NCBI RefSeq assembly: GCF_900110695.1
Contig: NZ_FOEH01000001.1
Location: 1,240,001-1,304,000 of the forward strand
DNA length: 64,000 nucleotides
Direction of reading: 5' to 3'
Source of the DNA: Virgibacillus subterraneus
GTDB lineage: Bacteria; Bacillota; Bacilli; Bacillales; Amphibacillaceae
The notes below the pieces were generated by a model. The model worked only from the letters and a program-made list of their open reading frames with translations. It did no database searches and was not told where the DNA came from. Numbering within the stretch: the stretch's first letter is position 1; every line of letters starts with the position of its first letter. Position numbers and translations under genes: made by a program. Positions 26,583 through 38,536 of this stretch are shown piece by piece.

Positions 26583-26792
26583 AGCGGAATGTGAATCACA
26601 CAAACCGGTAAAGTGAATCGTGGTTCCGCTAAATGGGTGAAAAAGCCGTCTTAGAAGGTTGAATCGGTTTCTGGTTCCGTTATTTACCTAATAACTTTGA
26701 AAAATATGGCTGAAAAGGGTAAATAGCGGAATGAGGATTACATAACACGACCAAAATAGGCGTTTTTAAGGAAATAACGGAATGAGGATCCG
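26583..26792. repeat. Cluster of CGGAA-centred short repeats
   Basis: Five copies of a motif near TAGCGGAATGAGGAT occur at 26583, 26622 (reverse), 26673 (reverse), 26724 and 26776, joined by related A-rich spacers such as AAAAGGGTAAATAGCGGAAT. No gene is present. Similar wording occurs once at 16705. Type and function are unknown. Confidence 0.6.
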
Positions 26793-26900
26793 CCAAATCC
26801 GTGGACACCAGTCTGTCTAGTGAAAACTATGAGATTATAGCTGAGATTTCACTTGAGATTTACTGTTTTGCACCTCACAAGTGAACCCGTTACTTTTTTT

Positions 26901-27081
26901 GGCTGTTTTCAGAAATAGTTGTTTTTCCGATCAATGAGTCTTAACAGGTAAGTTAATGCAACACTTCCTAGTATTTACCTGCACTAGATATGTTCACAAT
27001 ATCCTGGAAAGATGGATGAACGTCTGCACTCGCACGTCCTTTGCGTAGTAGACTCTTGGTGTTGTGTCGCACTTTATATCT
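26901..27081. repeat. MITE-like element fragment (copy 4)
   Basis: Starts GGCTGTTTTCAGAAATAGTTG, matching the left end of copy 5, and shares TCACAATATCCTGGAAAGAT with copy 3. Near the right end it keeps TTGTGTCGCACTTTATATC. The GC-rich core is gone. With the adjacent CGGAA cluster it fills the 730-base gap between gcvH and the Toprim gene. Confidence 0.65.
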
Positions 27082-27243
27082 TTTAAAAAATCTATATTCA
27101 TACTTAATAATTCGGTTTAAGCATAAACTATCTAATATGAATAATTCGTAATGCAATAATATTAATTATTGGATGTGGGTTGAAAAAAGTAGTAAAATAT
27201 ATGATTAATGCATTCAGTTAATTTAATGTAAGGAGTGCATGTA

Positions 27244-27600
27244 ATGATGACAAATGACGTAGAAAAAGTTATCATTGTTGAGGGACTAACTGATAAAAAG
27301 CAGGTCAAACGGGTGATAACAGATGATGTTGAAGTAATTTGCACGAACGGGACACTCGGTGTTGAACGATTTGACGAGCTTTTGGAAACGTATGATTTGG
27401 ATAATAGGGATGTTTTTATTTTAGTTGATGAGGATAGTTCAGGGATAAAACTGCGCAAACAGTTAACGCGTGAGCTTCCGCATGCTGAACACATTTATGT
27501 GAGCAGTGAGTTTCGTGAAGTAGCAACAACCCCTGAAAATATTCTTGCAACGGCATTGGTAGGCAAACGAATCGAGGTTAATCCCATATTCTTGATTTAG
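27244..27600 (+). CDS. Toprim domain protein (YusF-like)
   Basis: A 118-residue stand-alone Toprim domain. It has the acidic strand VEKVIIVEGLTDKKQV with the conserved glutamate and the DxD strand DVFILVDEDSSGIKLRKQL that binds metal. Such small proteins are related to primases, OLD nucleases and the 5S rRNA maturase. B. subtilis YusF is the positional counterpart and has no established function. The ATG at 27244 follows AAGGAG by eight bases. The next gene starts 11 bases after the stop. Confidence 0.85.
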   Translation: MMTNDVEKVIIVEGLTDKKQVKRVITDDVEVICTNGTLGVERFDELLETYDLDNRDVFILVDEDSSGIKLRKQLTRELPHAEHIYVSSEFREVATTPENILATALVGKRIEVNPIFLI

Positions 27601-27610
27601 GGTGGTAGTA

Positions 27611-27925
27611 TTGCAACAGATTAATGAGGAACAATTAGAACAAGATCATTATTTATTATATATTTATACACCATTTTGTGGTACATGCGCGTTGGCAAAA
27701 TCAATGCTGGATAAGATTGAATCGGTTCATAAACAGGATATTTTTTATGACATGAATGCCTCGCTGCACCCGGAGTTTATGCAGGATAATCAAATTGAAA
27801 GTGTACCATGTCTTTTAATTAAGGATGGTAACGAGATCAAGGAAAAAATTTACGCATTTAAATCAATTGCCAATATATATAGCTACTTAATGGACTACGA
27901 ACCAGCTTTATTTTCAGATAAATAA
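27611..27925 (+). CDS. Thioredoxin-like protein (YusE-like)
   Basis: A 104-residue thioredoxin-fold protein with YIYTPFCGTCALAKSML, a CxxC in the active-site place but with FCGTC instead of WCGPC, and the conserved cis-proline region ESVPCLLI. It is probably cytosolic, as no signal peptide is present. The TTG at 27611 is chosen because GGGTGG lies just upstream; a GTG at 27602 is possible. It is translationally close to the Toprim gene, as in B. subtilis. Substrates are unknown. Confidence 0.85.
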   Translation: MQQINEEQLEQDHYLLYIYTPFCGTCALAKSMLDKIESVHKQDIFYDMNASLHPEFMQDNQIESVPCLLIKDGNEIKEKIYAFKSIANIYSYLMDYEPALFSDK

Positions 27926-27930
27926 TTTTA

Positions 27931-27959
27931 TTGACACATAATAATATGCGTGCTATTAT
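27931..27959 (+). promoter_or_regulatory. Sigma-A promoter of the met ABC operon
   Basis: A perfect -35 TTGACA and extended -10 TGCTATTAT are separated by 17 bases, placing the transcript start about 30 bases before the S-box aptamer. Confidence 0.85.
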
Positions 27960-27992
27960 CTGGATTATCGAATTTTAATTAAATAGTTTATA

Positions 27993-28106
27993 TCTCTTAT
28001 CTTGAGCGGTGGAGGGGCTGGCCCTATGAAACCGCGGCAACCTCAAATGTTTTTTTATTTGAAAGGTGCCAACTCCTGCAAAGCAGCTGCTTTGACAGAT
28101 AAGGGA
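27993..28106 (+). promoter_or_regulatory. SAM-I (S-box) riboswitch
   Basis: Conserved S-box elements in order: P1 strand CTTATC (27996), GAGCGGTGGAGG, GGCTGGCCCTATGAAACC, GCGGCAACC, GGTGCCAACTCCTGC, and the closing P1 strand GATAAG at 28098. Binding of S-adenosylmethionine would favour the terminator at 28128 and turn off methionine import. Confidence 0.96.
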
Positions 28107-28127
28107 ACGTAAAGACTACATATATTA

Positions 28128-28162
28128 CGTCTTTCTGTTCTCTTACAGAAAGGCGTTTTTCT
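28128..28162 (+). terminator. S-box riboswitch terminator
   Basis: CGTCTTTCTGT pairs with ACAGAAAGGCG (one G-U) around TCTCTT, with a run of five T after it, 44 bases before metN. Confidence 0.9.
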
Positions 28163-28205
28163 TATTAAGTAGGACATAATAGTGGATGGCAAAGGAGGAA
28201 TACTT

Positions 28206-29237
28206 GTGATTTCAATAGAGGGTTTAAATAAAATTTTTAAATCAAATAAAAGCAACATTACAGCAGTGGATGATTTAACCCTTGATATAAATGAAGGTGA
28301 GATTTTTGGTGTCATTGGCTACAGTGGTGCGGGTAAAAGTACATTTGTACGATTGCTCAATCGGCTGGAAGAACCTACTGGTGGGAAAATCGTCATTGAT
28401 CAGCAGGAAATTACTGCATTAAATTCAAAACAACTTCGAGTGGCACGTCAGGAAATAGGCATGATTTTTCAACATTTTAATTTATTGTGGTCACGGACCG
28501 TAAAAGATAACATTGCATTTCCATTGGAGATTGCAGGCGTATCAAAAATTGAACGTGAAGAACGTGTTCAAGAATTAATCGAATTAGTTGGACTTGCAGG
28601 AAGAGAAAGTGCTTATCCCTCTCAGTTAAGTGGTGGGCAGAAGCAGCGTGTTGGGATAGCGAGGTCACTTGCAAATAATCCAAAAGTATTGCTGTGTGAT
28701 GAAGCAACTTCAGCACTTGATCCGGAAACGACCAACTCGATATTAGATTTGTTAGTTGATATCAATAAAAAGCTTGGTTTAACGGTTATTCTAATTACTC
28801 ATGAAATGCATGTGATTCGCAAAATATGTAATCAGGTAGCAGTAATGGAAGAAGGAAGAATCGTTGAACAAGGCGATGTTCTGGATGTTTTTTTACGACC
28901 TGAGAAGCCTGTTACAAAGAAATTCGTTGAGCAGGTTATGGGAACCAATGATGAAGATGATGGAGTTGCCCATTTAATTGATACTTATGATAGTGGTAAG
29001 CTTATTCGGCTTCATTTCATTGGTGAGACAACAAACCAGGCATTAATTAGTCAAGTTGCTAAGAGATTTGCAATTGATATTAACATTCTGCAAGGTAAGA
29101 TCACCCAAACGCAGCGTGGTGCGTATGGAACACTATTTGTTCAGGCTGATGGTGAGTTGAGTGAAATCAATAAAGCTATAGACTTTATAACAAATGAGAC
29201 CTCAGTTGAAATGGAGGTGGTTCGCGATGCTAACTAA
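28206..29237 (+). CDS. metN: Methionine ABC transporter ATPase MetN
   Basis: A 343-residue ATPase with Walker A GYSGAGKST at residues 38-46, LSGGQKQR signature and LLCDEATSALD Walker B. A C-terminal NIL domain (about 265-343) senses methionine in E. coli MetN. It energises uptake of D- and L-methionine. The GTG start at 28206 lies seven bases after AAGGAGG. The stop overlaps the metP start by 11 bases. Controlled by the S-box leader. Confidence 0.95.
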   Translation: MISIEGLNKIFKSNKSNITAVDDLTLDINEGEIFGVIGYSGAGKSTFVRLLNRLEEPTGGKIVIDQQEITALNSKQLRVARQEIGMIFQHFNLLWSRTVKDNIAFPLEIAGVSKIEREERVQELIELVGLAGRESAYPSQLSGGQKQRVGIARSLANNPKVLLCDEATSALDPETTNSILDLLVDINKKLGLTVILITHEMHVIRKICNQVAVMEEGRIVEQGDVLDVFLRPEKPVTKKFVEQVMGTNDEDDGVAHLIDTYDSGKLIRLHFIGETTNQALISQVAKRFAIDINILQGKITQTQRGAYGTLFVQADGELSEINKAIDFITNETSVEMEVVRDAN

Positions 29238-29895
29238 TATTTTCCCAAATTTGAATATGGAAGATTTATGGGTTGCCACGTACGAAACCTTTTACATGAC
29301 CATCCTTTCATTATTTGGAACATTTATTTTCGGAATACTATTAGGGTTACTACTTTATCTGACGATGAAAGGGGGTATTTGGCAGAATAAACTTCTTAAT
29401 TTAATCGTGGCATCAATCGTAAACGTATTTAGAGCGATTCCATTTATAATCTTGATATTACTTTTGTTCCCATTTACTGACTTTCTGATTGGAACCATTC
29501 GGGGACCAAATGCAGCATTACCAGCTTTAATCATTGGTGCGGCTCCATTTTATGGTCGACTTGTAGAGATTGCATTGAAGGAAGTTGATAAGGGAGTGAT
29601 TGAAGCAGCGAAATCTATGGGTGCAAAGACTCGCACAATTATTTTTCGTGTATTACTTCCAGAATCAATGCCAGCACTTGTATCAGGACTTACTGTCACT
29701 GCAATTGCCTTGATTGGCTATACTGCAATGGCTGGTGTTATAGGGGCTGGTGGTTTAGGAAATTATGCATACTTTTTCGGATTCCAGCGACGTATGTTTG
29801 ATGTCGTGTTTGTTTGTACCGTATTAATCGTAATCATTGTATTTATTTTTCAATTCATTGGGGATTTTATTACTAACAAATTAGATAAAAGATAA
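29227..29895 (+). CDS. metP: Methionine ABC transporter permease MetP (MetI)
   Basis: A 222-residue permease with five helices and the EAA-type coupling loop VIEAAKSMGAKTRTIIFRVLLPES. It forms the homodimeric channel for MetN. The ATG overlaps the metN reading frame, with GGAGGTGG at the correct distance. metQ begins 15 bases later. Confidence 0.95.
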   Translation: MLTNIFPNLNMEDLWVATYETFYMTILSLFGTFIFGILLGLLLYLTMKGGIWQNKLLNLIVASIVNVFRAIPFIILILLLFPFTDFLIGTIRGPNAALPALIIGAAPFYGRLVEIALKEVDKGVIEAAKSMGAKTRTIIFRVLLPESMPALVSGLTVTAIALIGYTAMAGVIGAGGLGNYAYFFGFQRRMFDVVFVCTVLIVIIVFIFQFIGDFITNKLDKR

Positions 29896-29909
29896 AGGAG
29901 AGAGATAAA

Positions 29910-30734
29910 ATGAAAAAGATCTTGGTATTTGTATCTATATTTTTTGTACTAACGTTAGCAGCTTGTGGCGGTGATGAGTCCAGTTCAGATGATAATGTTA
30001 TTAAGGTTGGGGCATCCAGTACTCCGCACGCACAAATTTTAGAGAAAGCTAAGCCTATTCTTAAGGAAAAAGGAATAACATTAAAGATTGAAGAGTACAC
30101 TGACTATGTTTTACCAAATGAAGACCTTTCAAGTGGTGAACTTGACGCAAATTATTTCCAACATATTCCTTATTTAAATAAGCAAATTGCAGATATTGGC
30201 TATGATTTCACACACATTGGTGGAATTCACATTGAGCCAATTGGGATATATTCGAAAACAATTAATAGTGTTGACGAAGTTGCCAAAGGAACTGAAGTAC
30301 TTATGAGCCGTTCTGTCGCTGATCATGGACGAGTACTATCCTTGTTAGAAAAGGAAGGGCTTATTAAGCTTTCTGAAAAAGTAGACAAAGTAGAGGCTAC
30401 TACGGAAGATATTGTAGAGAACCCAAAAGATTTAAAATTCTCCTATGATTATGATGCAGCATTCTTACCAGAGCTATATGAGTCAGAAGAAAACACTTTA
30501 GTGGCGATCAATACCAATTATGCAATTGGCGCAGATTTGAATCCATTGGAAGACGCCTTGATTCTAGAAGGTGAAGAATCTCCATATGTAAATGTTGTTG
30601 CAGTTAAAACAGTAAATAAAGGTAATGAATCGTTAAACACATTAGTTGATGTACTGCACTCTGAGGAGATCCAAAACTTTATTTTAGAAGAGTTTGATGG
30701 TGCAGTAGTTCCAGTAAATGGAGAAGCGAAGTAA
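29910..30734 (+). CDS. metQ: Methionine-binding lipoprotein MetQ
   Basis: This 274-residue NlpA-family lipoprotein has lipobox LTLAACGG and is the extracellular receptor of the importer. NYFQHIPYLNKQI and PIGIYSKTINSVDEV are characteristic of the family. AAGGAGAGAG precedes the start. In B. subtilis (yusA) it also ends the operon and is near suf. Confidence 0.95.
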   Translation: MKKILVFVSIFFVLTLAACGGDESSSDDNVIKVGASSTPHAQILEKAKPILKEKGITLKIEEYTDYVLPNEDLSSGELDANYFQHIPYLNKQIADIGYDFTHIGGIHIEPIGIYSKTINSVDEVAKGTEVLMSRSVADHGRVLSLLEKEGLIKLSEKVDKVEATTEDIVENPKDLKFSYDYDAAFLPELYESEENTLVAINTNYAIGADLNPLEDALILEGEESPYVNVVAVKTVNKGNESLNTLVDVLHSEEIQNFILEEFDGAVVPVNGEAK

Positions 30735-30850
30735 TTTTATAGCGAATTTTGAGTAATTCATAGTAAATAGCAGTAATTAGCTCTATGTGTAAAGTAAAAC
30801 TTGCTATCCATTTTCAACACTTCCATATATTATTCATTACGATTTTAAAC

Positions 30851-30876
30851 GTTTAAATGCACTTTGTGTAGGGTAT
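30851..30876 (+). promoter_or_regulatory. Sigma-B type promoter
   Basis: GTTTAA and GGGTAT are separated by 14 bases, an exact match to the general stress sigma-B consensus. The start point would be near 30884, about 60 bases before the small gene at 30946. Confidence 0.85.
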
Positions 30877-30945
30877 CGTCCTTGTGATATTCTTAATATT
30901 GTAATCAAATCGAAAGGATGATTCACTATTTATAGTGGGATTAAG

Positions 30946-31116
30946 ATGAATTACACTCCAGAGATGGAGAAGGGAATGCAGCAAACGCATAAGATGTGTT
31001 ATGCGGAGTATGAAAGAAAGTTAGAAAATCGCATTGCTGTTGAAAAAAGACGACAAAAAGAGTATGAACAATGTAAACATATGGTAGCTGAAATTGATAG
31101 CCACATTCATAATTAA
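30946..31116 (+). CDS. 56-residue charged small protein, probable general stress gene
   Basis: The frame encodes 56 residues rich in Glu, Lys, Arg and His (ENRIAVEKRRQKEYEQCKHM) with two cysteines and a predicted continuous helix. It is bounded by a perfect sigma-B promoter and a strong terminator 14 bases after the stop, which argues for a real monocistronic gene. AAAGGA at 30913 is 28 bases from the ATG but a CACTAT/ATAGTG hairpin in between could bring it closer; GTGGGA just before the ATG is the alternative site. No family is recognised. It could be a small cytosolic stress protein. Confidence 0.65.
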   Translation: MNYTPEMEKGMQQTHKMCYAEYERKLENRIAVEKRRQKEYEQCKHMVAEIDSHIHN

Positions 31117-31129
31117 TAAATATTAATTG

Positions 31130-31164
31130 TGCTGGTATCCTAGTGTGGGGTACCAGCATTTTTT
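31130..31164 (+). terminator. Terminator after the 56-residue gene
   Basis: TGCTGGTA and CC pair with GG and TACCAGCA around TAGTGT, followed by six T. Confidence 0.9.
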
Positions 31165-31335
31165 CTTAAAAAAATAATAATTAGAAATTAAATTAGAAAG
31201 TACATTCTCAGTTATTGCATATAATAGAGTGAAGAAATTCACAATTTTTCTCAAAACCAAACATATTTAATCAGCTAGAAATACACGTTTTTATTAGTAT
31301 GAATGAGTTGATAATAAATTCGAAATGCTTTAAGA

Positions 31336-31350
31336 TTATAATGAGAATAA
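31336..31350 (+). promoter_or_regulatory. Fur/PerR-like box over the suf -10 region
   Basis: TTATAATGAGAATAA matches 12 of the 14 specified positions of the PerR/Fur-type 7-1-7 sequence TTATAAT-N-ATTATAA and contains a TATAAT that could be the -10. TGAGAATAAAT then TGAGAATGGAT forms an 11-base direct repeat immediately downstream. No good -35 hexamer is seen. Iron or peroxide control of sufC is therefore possible, not shown. Confidence 0.35.
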
Positions 31351-31415
31351 ATTGAGAATGGATGTAATATCCATTTGAAAGAAATAAGCACAAAATAGTA
31401 ATTGGAGGTATCGAC

Positions 31416-32201
31416 ATGGCAGGATCAACACTAGAAATTAAAAATCTTCATGTTTCAATTGAAGGTAACCAAATATTAAAAGGTGTAAACCTTACGATAA
31501 AGGGTGGCGAGTTCCATGCAGTAATGGGGCCAAATGGTACTGGTAAATCAACACTTGCATCAGCTATCATGGGTCATCCAAAATTCGAAATCACTGAAGG
31601 AAATGTATACTTAGACGGTGAGGACGTATTGGAAATGGAAGTAGATGAGCGCGCACGTGCAGGTCTTTTCCTTGGAATGCAATATCCTAGTGAAATTAGT
31701 GGAGTAACAACATCTGATTTTCTTCGTTCATCTATAAATGCTCGCCGTGAAGAAGGCGATGAGATTTCTTTAATGAAGTTTATTAAAGAAATGGATAATG
31801 CATTAGACTTTCTTGAAATCGACAAAAACATGGCACAGCGTTATTTAAATGAAGGCTTCTCAGGCGGTGAGAAAAAGCGTAATGAAATTCTTCAATTAAT
31901 GCTTATTAAACCAGAAATTGCAATTTTAGATGAAATTGATTCAGGTTTGGATATTGATGCATTAAAAGTAGTGTCCAAAGGAATTAATAAACTACGAGAC
32001 GATAATTTTGGTTGCTTAATTATTACACACTATCAGCGTTTACTTAATTACATCACACCAGATAAAGTTCATGTTATGATGCAAGGCCGTGTTGTTAAAT
32101 CAGGTGGACCTGAACTAGCAAAACGTCTTGAAGCTGAAGGTTATGACTGGATCAAAGAAGAACTAGGCATCGAAGACGAATCTCTTGAGCAAAAAGCGTA
32201 A
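31416..32201 (+). CDS. sufC: Fe-S cluster assembly ATPase SufC
   Basis: The 261-residue ABC-type ATPase has Walker A GPNGTGKST, signature FSGGEKKRNEI and Walker B AILDEIDSGLD, the SufC-specific variant. It assembles with SufB and SufD into the SufBCD scaffold complex in the cytosol. First gene of sufC-sufD-sufS-sufU-sufB, the only Fe-S biogenesis system of most Bacilli. TTGGAGG precedes the ATG. Confidence 0.97.
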   Translation: MAGSTLEIKNLHVSIEGNQILKGVNLTIKGGEFHAVMGPNGTGKSTLASAIMGHPKFEITEGNVYLDGEDVLEMEVDERARAGLFLGMQYPSEISGVTTSDFLRSSINARREEGDEISLMKFIKEMDNALDFLEIDKNMAQRYLNEGFSGGEKKRNEILQLMLIKPEIAILDEIDSGLDIDALKVVSKGINKLRDDNFGCLIITHYQRLLNYITPDKVHVMMQGRVVKSGGPELAKRLEAEGYDWIKEELGIEDESLEQKA

Positions 32202-32218
32202 AAGTTAGGAGGGGTAAT

Positions 32219-35170
<2,952 letters not shown>

Positions 35171-35263
35171 TAGGTAGCTAACGGATGATGGAGTTATTGC
35201 CGGTTATACGCAATGCCGTATCGGTACTAGTACGTCCCAAAACACCTGAAGGAGGTTTTTTAC

Positions 35264-36661
35264 ATGGCAAAGCAAATGCCAGAAATGGAAGAGTATAAAT
35301 ATGGCTTTCATGATAAAGACGTTTCGGTTTTCCGCTCTGGAAAAGGACTTACGCAAGAGGTAGTTGAAGAAATCTCAAGAATGAAAGAAGAACCTCAATG
35401 GATGCTGGATTATCGTTTGAAAGCATTGAATCAATTCTATAAGATGCCAATGCCACAATGGGGTGGAGATCTTTCTGAATTGAACTTTGATGAGATTATC
35501 TACTATGTTAAGCCATCCGAAAGAACAGAGAAATCATGGGATGAAGTACCTGATGAAATCAAACAGACATTTGATAAATTAGGTATTCCTGAAGCTGAAC
35601 AAAAATATCTTGCTGGTGTATCTGCACAGTATGAATCTGAGGTAGTATACCACAGCTTAAAACAAGACTTATCTGATATGGGTATCATATTTAAGGATAC
35701 GGATACTGCGCTCAAGGAAAACGAAGATCTTTTCAGACAATATTTTGGAAAGGTTATTCCAGCGTCAGATAACAAATTTTCCGCATTAAATTCAGCAGTA
35801 TGGTCTGGCGGATCGTTCATCTATGTTCCAAAGGGTGTGCAAACGACAACACCTCTACAAGCATATTTCCGTATAAACTCGGAAAATATGGGACAGTTTG
35901 AACGTACACTTATCATCGCTGATGAAGGTTCATCTGTACACTATGTTGAAGGTTGTACAGCACCAGTTTATACAACGAATTCACTGCACAGTGCGGTCGT
36001 TGAAATCTTTGTTCATAAAGATGCATATTGCCGTTATACAACAATTCAGAACTGGGCAAATAACGTTTATAACTTGGTTACTAAACGTGCCACTGCTGAT
36101 GCAAATGCAACAATGGAATGGATTGATGGTAACATCGGTTCTAAGTTGACAATGAAATATCCATCTATCATCTTAAAAGGTGAAGGTGCACGTGGTAATA
36201 CACTTTCAATTGCAATTGCCGGCCGTGGCCAGCACCAGGATGCTGGTGCTAAAATGCATCACCTTGCACCGAATACTTCTTCCACTATCGTTTCGAAGTC
36301 AATTTCAAAACAAGGTGGTAAAGTATCGTATCGGGGTATTGTTAATTTTGGACGAAAAGCATCCGGTGCACGTTCTAACATTGAGTGTGATACGTTAATT
36401 ATGGATAACGAATCAACATCCGATACAATTCCATATAACGAAATTAATAATGACAATATTTCCTTGGAACACGAAGCAAAAGTTTCCAAAGTTTCTGAAG
36501 AGCAGTTGTTCTACCTTATGAGTAGAGGACTTGGTGAAGAAGAAGCTACCGAGATGATTGTAATGGGCTTTATCGAGCCATTTACAAAAGAACTTCCAAT
36601 GGAATATGCCGTAGAAATGAACCGCCTAATCAAATTTGAAATGGAAGGTTCAATCGGCTAA
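35264..36661 (+). CDS. sufB: Fe-S cluster assembly scaffold protein SufB
   Basis: A 465-residue scaffold protein with SufB hallmarks: [25 protein letters not shown] (near the cysteine implicated in cluster building), [20 protein letters not shown] and [13 protein letters not shown]. It carries the nascent cluster in SufBC2D. It is separated from sufU by 93 bases without terminator, behind GAAGGAGG, and closes the operon. Confidence 0.97.
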   Translation: MAKQMPEMEEYKYGFHDKDVSVFRSGKGLTQEVVEEISRMKEEPQWMLDYRLKALNQFYKMPMPQWGGDLSELNFDEIIYYVKPSERTEKSWDEVPDEIKQTFDKLGIPEAEQKYLAGVSAQYESEVVYHSLKQDLSDMGIIFKDTDTALKENEDLFRQYFGKVIPASDNKFSALNSAVWSGGSFIYVPKGVQTTTPLQAYFRINSENMGQFERTLIIADEGSSVHYVEGCTAPVYTTNSLHSAVVEIFVHKDAYCRYTTIQNWANNVYNLVTKRATADANATMEWIDGNIGSKLTMKYPSIILKGEGARGNTLSIAIAGRGQHQDAGAKMHHLAPNTSSTIVSKSISKQGGKVSYRGIVNFGRKASGARSNIECDTLIMDNESTSDTIPYNEINNDNISLEHEAKVSKVSEEQLFYLMSRGLGEEEATEMIVMGFIEPFTKELPMEYAVEMNRLIKFEMEGSIG

Positions 36662-36668
36662 ACTGTAG

Positions 36669-36706
36669 AAAGCCTTGATATGACTTTGTCATATCAAGGC
36701 TTTTTT
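36669..36706 (+). terminator. Terminator of the suf operon
   Basis: A perfect 16-base-pair stem AAAGCCTTGATATGAC with its complement, a three-base loop and six T. Confidence 0.93.
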
Positions 36707-36930
36707 CGTTGTGCAGAACCAGAATTTTGAGATACACTTTTTAGCTCAGTTTATTGAAAATGGTGATCAGGTTTAAGGAATAATATATAAATAGCATCTA
36801 AAGCAAGTCCTCCAGAGTTAAATGAATTACTTGTCATTTCCCTTTGGTATCCTATTTTTAGATAATACTATAAGGGGCACTTGTTTTCGAGAAAGTCATT
36901 CAGTAAGCTAATTTAAATGATTATTGTTTA

Positions 36931-36960
36931 TTGTACATTAATCACCGAATTAATGTACAA
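36931..36960 (-). terminator. Hairpin overlapping the monooxygenase stop
   Basis: TTGTACATTAAT and ATTAATGTACAA form a perfect 12-base-pair stem with loop CACCGA. It spans the stop codon of the minus-strand gene; the tail is only A/T rich, so termination is probable but weak. Confidence 0.55.
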
Positions 36961-38536
36961 ATAACAATCGATTAAATACCTCGTGGATAAGTTCATTTGG
37001 GTGTTCTGTCATCTCCTTTGATCTCCAGGCAATAAAGCCATCGGGACGTATTAGCACTGCTCCTTCCATACCAACGTCATATTTCTTTCTAAAACTATTA
37101 CTATAATCCTTCAATTCTCCGTTTTGACCAATTCTATAGCATCTCACTTGCTTAGCCCATTTGGATTGCTGGATTGCATTTTCCCATTTTTCACCATCTA
37201 CCCCAGTAAGAACAACCCACTGATCCAAAAATAAGTCAATTGTTGAAACAATTTGACCGTTATTCTCTAAATTTAGGTGAGGTGCACGCCCTCCAGGTCG
37301 AACTGTAGGATTATTTACATCCTCAAATACTTCCTGATTGGTTTGCCCGGTTTCATGGATAAGACAACCGTTTTGATAACGGTATCCAAATACCACATTA
37401 TTGTCGGGAATGATTTTCTCTACAGGGGGCAGTTTGTTACTTGGGTCTTTAAACCAGGCTTGAAGTCGCGCTAAGGCTTGTTGCATGGTTTGATAGGCAA
37501 TTGGTTGTCGTTCTTGTCCATACGTGTTTAATAATTCTGCTCCTGCTATTCCTTTAATAACAGACTCAAGCTTCCAAGCAAGATTATAAGCATCATGAAT
37601 TCCAGTATTTCCACTAAATCCACCTGTTGGAGGGATGACATGAGCAGTATCACCAATAAAAAAGACCCTTTCATACACAAACTTGTCGGATATAAAAGCT
37701 GCAGCTTCCCAAGGTTTTATATTTACAATGTTTAAGTTTACATCATCTCTTCCTAATCCTCTTTTAATTAATTCCTTACATCGTTCATCTGTATAGTCAC
37801 TTGGTTTTTCTCCCTCTTGAGGAAAATACTGAACTGACATCGACCAGCGTTTTGTTCCTTCTCTAGGTACCAAGGTACCATTAATGTCCTCAAGAATTGA
37901 GGCAGTGAAATAGCAACCATTTATTGCTGGTAGTGCATCTGTGTCAAAAATGACATTTAACCAATTTTGAAGGATACCAGGTCCTTGTCGACTTACACCT
38001 AATTTTTCTCTCGTTTTGCCATTTGATCCATCTGCTGCAATGACATAGGAAGCATGGATCTCTGAAGTTTGCTCAGTAGATTGATTTTTAATCAATACTT
38101 TAACCTTACCCATCCCCTGTCTAATATCCGTAACCTCTGTATTAAATCTGATATCCGCTCCCAGTTTTACTGCTTTTTTCTTTAAAATCGGTTCTAATCG
38201 GTCCTGTTCACATTCTGCATGGCGTGTTGGACTAATCTGGCTAGTATCGGCCTGTTCAATTTCCATGATTTTGTGATCCTCATCGGCTAGATTTTTTGCC
38301 ATGACTACAATATTGGATTCTCTTCTTGGACGTTGCTTTCTAATGGCGTCTTCGATGCCTACATTACGGTACAACTCCATTGAACGTGCAGAAATCCCGC
38401 TGAACTTATATTGAATGGAAGTCGTTTGATGCTTTTCAATAACAATACAGTCTATATTGCGATAGGCTAAAAACAATGCAACTGACAATCCACTTAATCC
38501 ACCGCCAATGATGAGTACAGAAGTTTTTGTTTTCAT
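36950..38536 (-). CDS. FAD-dependent aromatic monooxygenase (group A, PheA/TfdB-like)
   Basis: This 528-residue flavoprotein has the N-terminal dinucleotide motif LIIGGGLSGLSVALFLA, DxxxG-like region near 290 as FFIGDTAHVIPPTGGFSGN and a C-terminal thioredoxin-like domain (IDLFLDQWVVLTGVDG to ALIRPDGFIAWRS). Relatives hydroxylate phenols, polyketides or antibiotics such as rifampicin using NAD(P)H. The substrate is not evident. It stands alone, flanked by gene-poor AT-rich DNA, which suggests acquisition by transfer. A strong AAAAAGGAGG precedes the ATG. Confidence 0.85.
   Translation of the reverse strand: MKTKTSVLIIGGGLSGLSVALFLAYRNIDCIVIEKHQTTSIQYKFSGISARSMELYRNVGIEDAIRKQRPRRESNIVVMAKNLADEDHKIMEIEQADTSQISPTRHAECEQDRLEPILKKKAVKLGADIRFNTEVTDIRQGMGKVKVLIKNQSTEQTSEIHASYVIAADGSNGKTREKLGVSRQGPGILQNWLNVIFDTDALPAINGCYFTASILEDINGTLVPREGTKRWSMSVQYFPQEGEKPSDYTDERCKELIKRGLGRDDVNLNIVNIKPWEAAAFISDKFVYERVFFIGDTAHVIPPTGGFSGNTGIHDAYNLAWKLESVIKGIAGAELLNTYGQERQPIAYQTMQQALARLQAWFKDPSNKLPPVEKIIPDNNVVFGYRYQNGCLIHETGQTNQEVFEDVNNPTVRPGGRAPHLNLENNGQIVSTIDLFLDQWVVLTGVDGEKWENAIQQSKWAKQVRCYRIGQNGELKDYSNSFRKKYDVGMEGAVLIRPDGFIAWRSKEMTEHPNELIHEVFNRLLFVH

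Noticed and set aside
26968-27156. 62-codon minus-strand frame
   Set aside because: Lies in MITE-like fragment 4 and has no ribosome binding site.
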